Assembly (NCBI GenBank): GCA_004802705.1
Contig: SGPL01000019.1
Location: forward strand, 62,001 to 126,000
DNA length: 64,000 bases
Direction of reading: 5' to 3'
Origin: Bondarzewia mesenterica
Taxonomy: Eukaryota > Basidiomycota > Agaricomycetes > Russulales > Bondarzewiaceae
Below are positions 60,557-64,000 of the stretch, piece by piece. The position numbers were made by a program, and so were the translations under genes. Under the pieces are notes generated by a model. It saw nothing but the letters and a program-made list of their open reading frames with translations. It was not told where the DNA came from and did not search any database. Every line of letters starts with the position of its first letter. Position 1 is the first letter of the stretch.

Positions 60557-61697
60557 TGAATCATTTCTACAAGCATTCGCACATGGCTTTCTATCCGATG
60601 TCACTTGTACGTTGTTCTGTTGTAAGCTAACGATCTGTGCACGGACATGGACAGCTGTAACCACAAACGTACATTATCTCACGAGTAACGTCGTTACGAC
60701 CACTTCTATTCTGTATGTACTTTACGGCTCATAATTTGTAATTGTCCCACTCTCAGTAGCGGCGTTCTAGCCCAGAACATCTCGAACACAGGAAAACGGA
60801 AGGAATCGTAGACTCCATGGCTGGGTAATGGTGCTTGTGGTGCTTGGATTGATCGATATTAATCTCTCGCTCTTTGGCTGCGCAATGAGTTTTAGTAGAC
60901 GCTCTATGCAATGAGCGTGTCGTGGTTTGTGGGCGCGTTGAACGCATGTAAGCCGTACACCTGCAGCCAGTGGACCGGGGCTAATCTTAGTAGGCGCCTT
61001 GATTCGTACTTTCCCGAACGCTATCCCGAGACAATATGTTGCGCCCTTCGGTCCTCAAATTCAAACTCAGACACTTGCTCAAGCAACTTTAAAAGTACTG
61101 CAGTCGGGGAGTGAATTGATGTATGATTAGGATATTGAATCATAACTTTGTCGGGCCGTCGGGCTGACGACCACTACACTTGCCTAAATTGGATAGACGA
61201 ACTGGGGATGCTTCTCACTCCATTGTCGCGTGGCTACAGCGCTTTTGCTTTCTTCCTAATTATCCTTCAACCGAACACACTTCGGTCGCGAATATGTATT
61301 CATCATGCAGATGATACTGAGGCTGCGCTGTTACAGCATCAGAGGTAAGTATGCATGATGCCAGTTGGTCTTTCATAACCCAGACGGTGCGTTTCAGTGG
61401 GACAAGTGATGGCCATGTGCATGAGGCTCTGTGCGGATTCGAGGGTACTACATCGTCAAATGATCACCCTATAGAAGAAGATCTTGATGCGGAACACATT
61501 GTCAAGTTTCATCTCCCGTGCCTTCCATTACTAGGCCTGTTGCCATCCTCTGAGCCGATGATTCATCGTGGGCCCATATATAAGCGCGTCCGTCTGCAAT
61601 TTTAGCTCTCATTCCTTCCCTTCTCCTACTTACGACGTTAGAACGGTTCCGCCATCCTCCACATCTTCGATCTCCCCAGACTTTCTCATTCATAACC
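60557..61697. other. 1.1 kb intergenic region with a TATA box
   Basis: No supported gene; several 60-100 codon frames without motifs. TATATAAG at 61577-61584 is 114 bp upstream of the ATG of paralogue 3 and is a good core-promoter candidate, followed by a pyrimidine-rich leader (TTCCCTTCTCC). Confidence 0.5.
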
Positions 61698-62254
61698 ATG
61701 AAGTTCTTCACCACCTTCGTTTCCGCCTTCGCCATCGCTGCCTCCGTGGTCGCTGCGACTCCCATCGCTAAAGTCACCAATCTCTCTGCGTCCAAGGGTC
61801 CTGCTACCNTCATTGTCTACAGTCCGCCCGTTACTTCTCCCGTCGCAGGCGAAGTTTGGACCACGGGCTCCAACCAGACCGTCACCTGGGACACGTCCAC
61901 CATCCCTGACGAGAAGAAGAACTCAACTGGTATGATTCTCCTCGGGTACATGGAGAACGACAGTGAGAACTTGGATATCGGTATGTACTTTTCCGACACA
62001 CNAGTTGCTCGGTGATTGNTCNNGTGTTAATGGCGAACAGATCATCCTCTCGCTGTNGGCTTCCCTCTCAACNCTGGNACTGTCAACGTCGTTNCCCCCA
62101 ATGTGACGACCCGCAACGACTACATCGTAGTTTGTGAGCAAACTCTTCCGTCTTTTTGCCTTATCGATGAGCACTAGCTTATATCGCCGCAATATTATCA
62201 GTGTTCGGTGATTCTGGCAACACCTCCCCNCAGTTCACCATNGCGCAGGTTTAA
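61698..62254 (+). CDS. Short secreted KRE9/KNH1-like protein (paralogue 3), with ambiguous bases
   Basis: Three exons, 61698-61980, 62041-62133 and 62202-62254, give 142 residues. It starts MKFFTTFVSAFAIAASVVAA, a signal peptide; unlike its paralogues it has no KR site. The domain reads VYSPPVTSPVAGEVWTTGSN, QTVTWDTSTIP, MILLGYMENDSENLDIDHP, VTTRNDYIVVFGDSGNTSP and QFTIAQV, then the stop. The intron after TW found in paralogues 1 and 2 is missing, while the other two positions are shared. No stalk or GPI signal. Ambiguous bases fall in the coding sequence (61809, 62057, 62073, 62078, 62094, 62230, 62242); none forces a stop in the chosen frame. Confidence 0.82.
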
Positions 62255-62466
62255 AGTCGAGTTATCACGCTCGCTGCGGACAGCCCNTCGCCTCGCGGAT
62301 GCTTGCNAANGAACGACTTCTTCTATGAACGCTAATCACCTAAATTCTCGGACCTTTCAATCCTCACAGACTTCGGACTTTTTTTGCGCACTATAGTGCA
62401 CTTGCTTTCCTTCCAGTAGCACGCTCNCATATGCATACGCCACAGCATGGCAACCTANCCCCAANN
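61809..62466. other. Cluster of 18 ambiguous bases
   Basis: N occurs 18 times between 61809 and 62466, against only two elsewhere in the window (36082 and 36182). The cluster covers the third KRE9/KNH1-like gene and its 3' flank. Unresolved allelic differences or collapsed near-identical copies would give this pattern. Poor local coverage is the simpler alternative. Confidence 0.85.
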
Positions 62467-62712
62467 CATCATTGTAACACGCCCTTCAGGCTCTCTTGTT
62501 ACCCAGCAGTTGGTCTGAAGACCTGAAGCTGTATAAATCAAACAAATTTATACTGGTTTGGGGTAAAATCCGTTGCAACGTAGTGAAGATTGTAATCAAG
62601 AACTCGAGATATTAAGAAATCAAGACAGGACCGGATAGAGCATCAGAATTAGATCATCATGCATCATGACTGAAAGAGGTCGAGAATTCCCTCCATGGTA
62701 TCTGCCGGCATT

Positions 62713-63768
<1,056 letters not shown>

Positions 63769-64000
63769 TTTGGTCTCCGGCGTCTCAGAACAGTTCGCAA
63801 CTAAGTCAGTATACCAGAACTTGAGTGTGAGAAGCCTGGAGTGAGCGTTGGTGACCGTCTGAGACGATGCTTCGCAAGTTGACTTGAATGCCGAGTTGCA
63901 ACTTGTAACTCCCTCAGCGTCCGCTCATTGGCTACTACATCCTCGTCACGCGACCGTGTCACATTTATTTAACGCGTCGGCACTGCATTCGGTAGCGCCG
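63769..64000. promoter_or_regulatory. Upstream region of the EBP-like gene with ACGCG boxes
   Basis: The window ends in what looks like a promoter. It contains an ACGCGA (about 63950) and a perfect ACGCGT (63972-63977). They could belong to a gene beyond the edge rather than to the EBP-like gene. No coding sequence is supported. Confidence 0.35.

Overview
This is a piece of nuclear genome from a basidiomycete fungus, most likely a mushroom-forming Agaricomycete. Almost every gene is broken up by GT-AG introns of about 45-70 bp. The gene content is typical of fungi: ERG24, a fungal-type RIF1, BZZ1, KRE9/KNH1-like wall proteins and a double-psi beta-barrel secreted protein. Intergenic distances are short between housekeeping genes, and several gene pairs share divergent promoters. 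I see no rRNA, tRNA, CRISPR array or intact transposon. All identities come from reading translated exons and recognising family motifs; no database was searched.

Layout. 1-18.8 kb is a dense housekeeping block: the 3' part of DDB1, a VNX1-type cation/H+ exchanger, an unknown coiled-coil protein, sterol C-14 reductase ERG24, ORC2, the Fe-S helicase CHL1, complex I subunit NDUFA9 and a small basic DUF2462/C19orf53-like protein. 19.8-32.1 kb holds a CENP-B/psq helix-turn-helix protein without a transposase domain, the CAF1/POP2 deadenylase and the F-BAR/SH3 protein BZZ1, separated by long gene-poor gaps. 32.1-38.2 kb has a large gap containing a compound inverted repeat, then a small secreted barrel protein and a GPI-anchored KRE9/KNH1-like protein. 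39.1-45.9 kb carries RIF1 and a 2OG-Fe(II) oxygenase. 48.2-54.6 kb carries a cyclopropane-fatty-acid-synthase-like methyltransferase and a cytochrome P450. 55.1-63.8 kb carries AMP deaminase, two more KRE9/KNH1-like secreted proteins and an EBP-type sterol isomerase-like protein.

How the genes relate. ORC2, CHL1 and RIF1 all act in DNA replication or cohesion, and both of their promoters hold ACGCGT/ACGCGN (MCB-like) boxes, which suggests shared G1/S control. ERG24 and the EBP-like protein would both act in sterol synthesis. The three KRE9/KNH1-like genes are paralogues with shared intron positions.

Most notable: the last ~0.8 kb of CHL1 switches abruptly to an AT-rich composition with very AT-rich introns. 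The window also contains a near-perfect ~25 bp inverted repeat around ~280 bp, a 14-nt microexon in AMP deaminase, PP1-docking motifs in RIF1, and clear single-base reading-frame breaks in DDB1, CAF1 and AMP deaminase. Those breaks, together with a cluster of ambiguous bases around 62 kb, say something about the quality or allelic state of the assembly.
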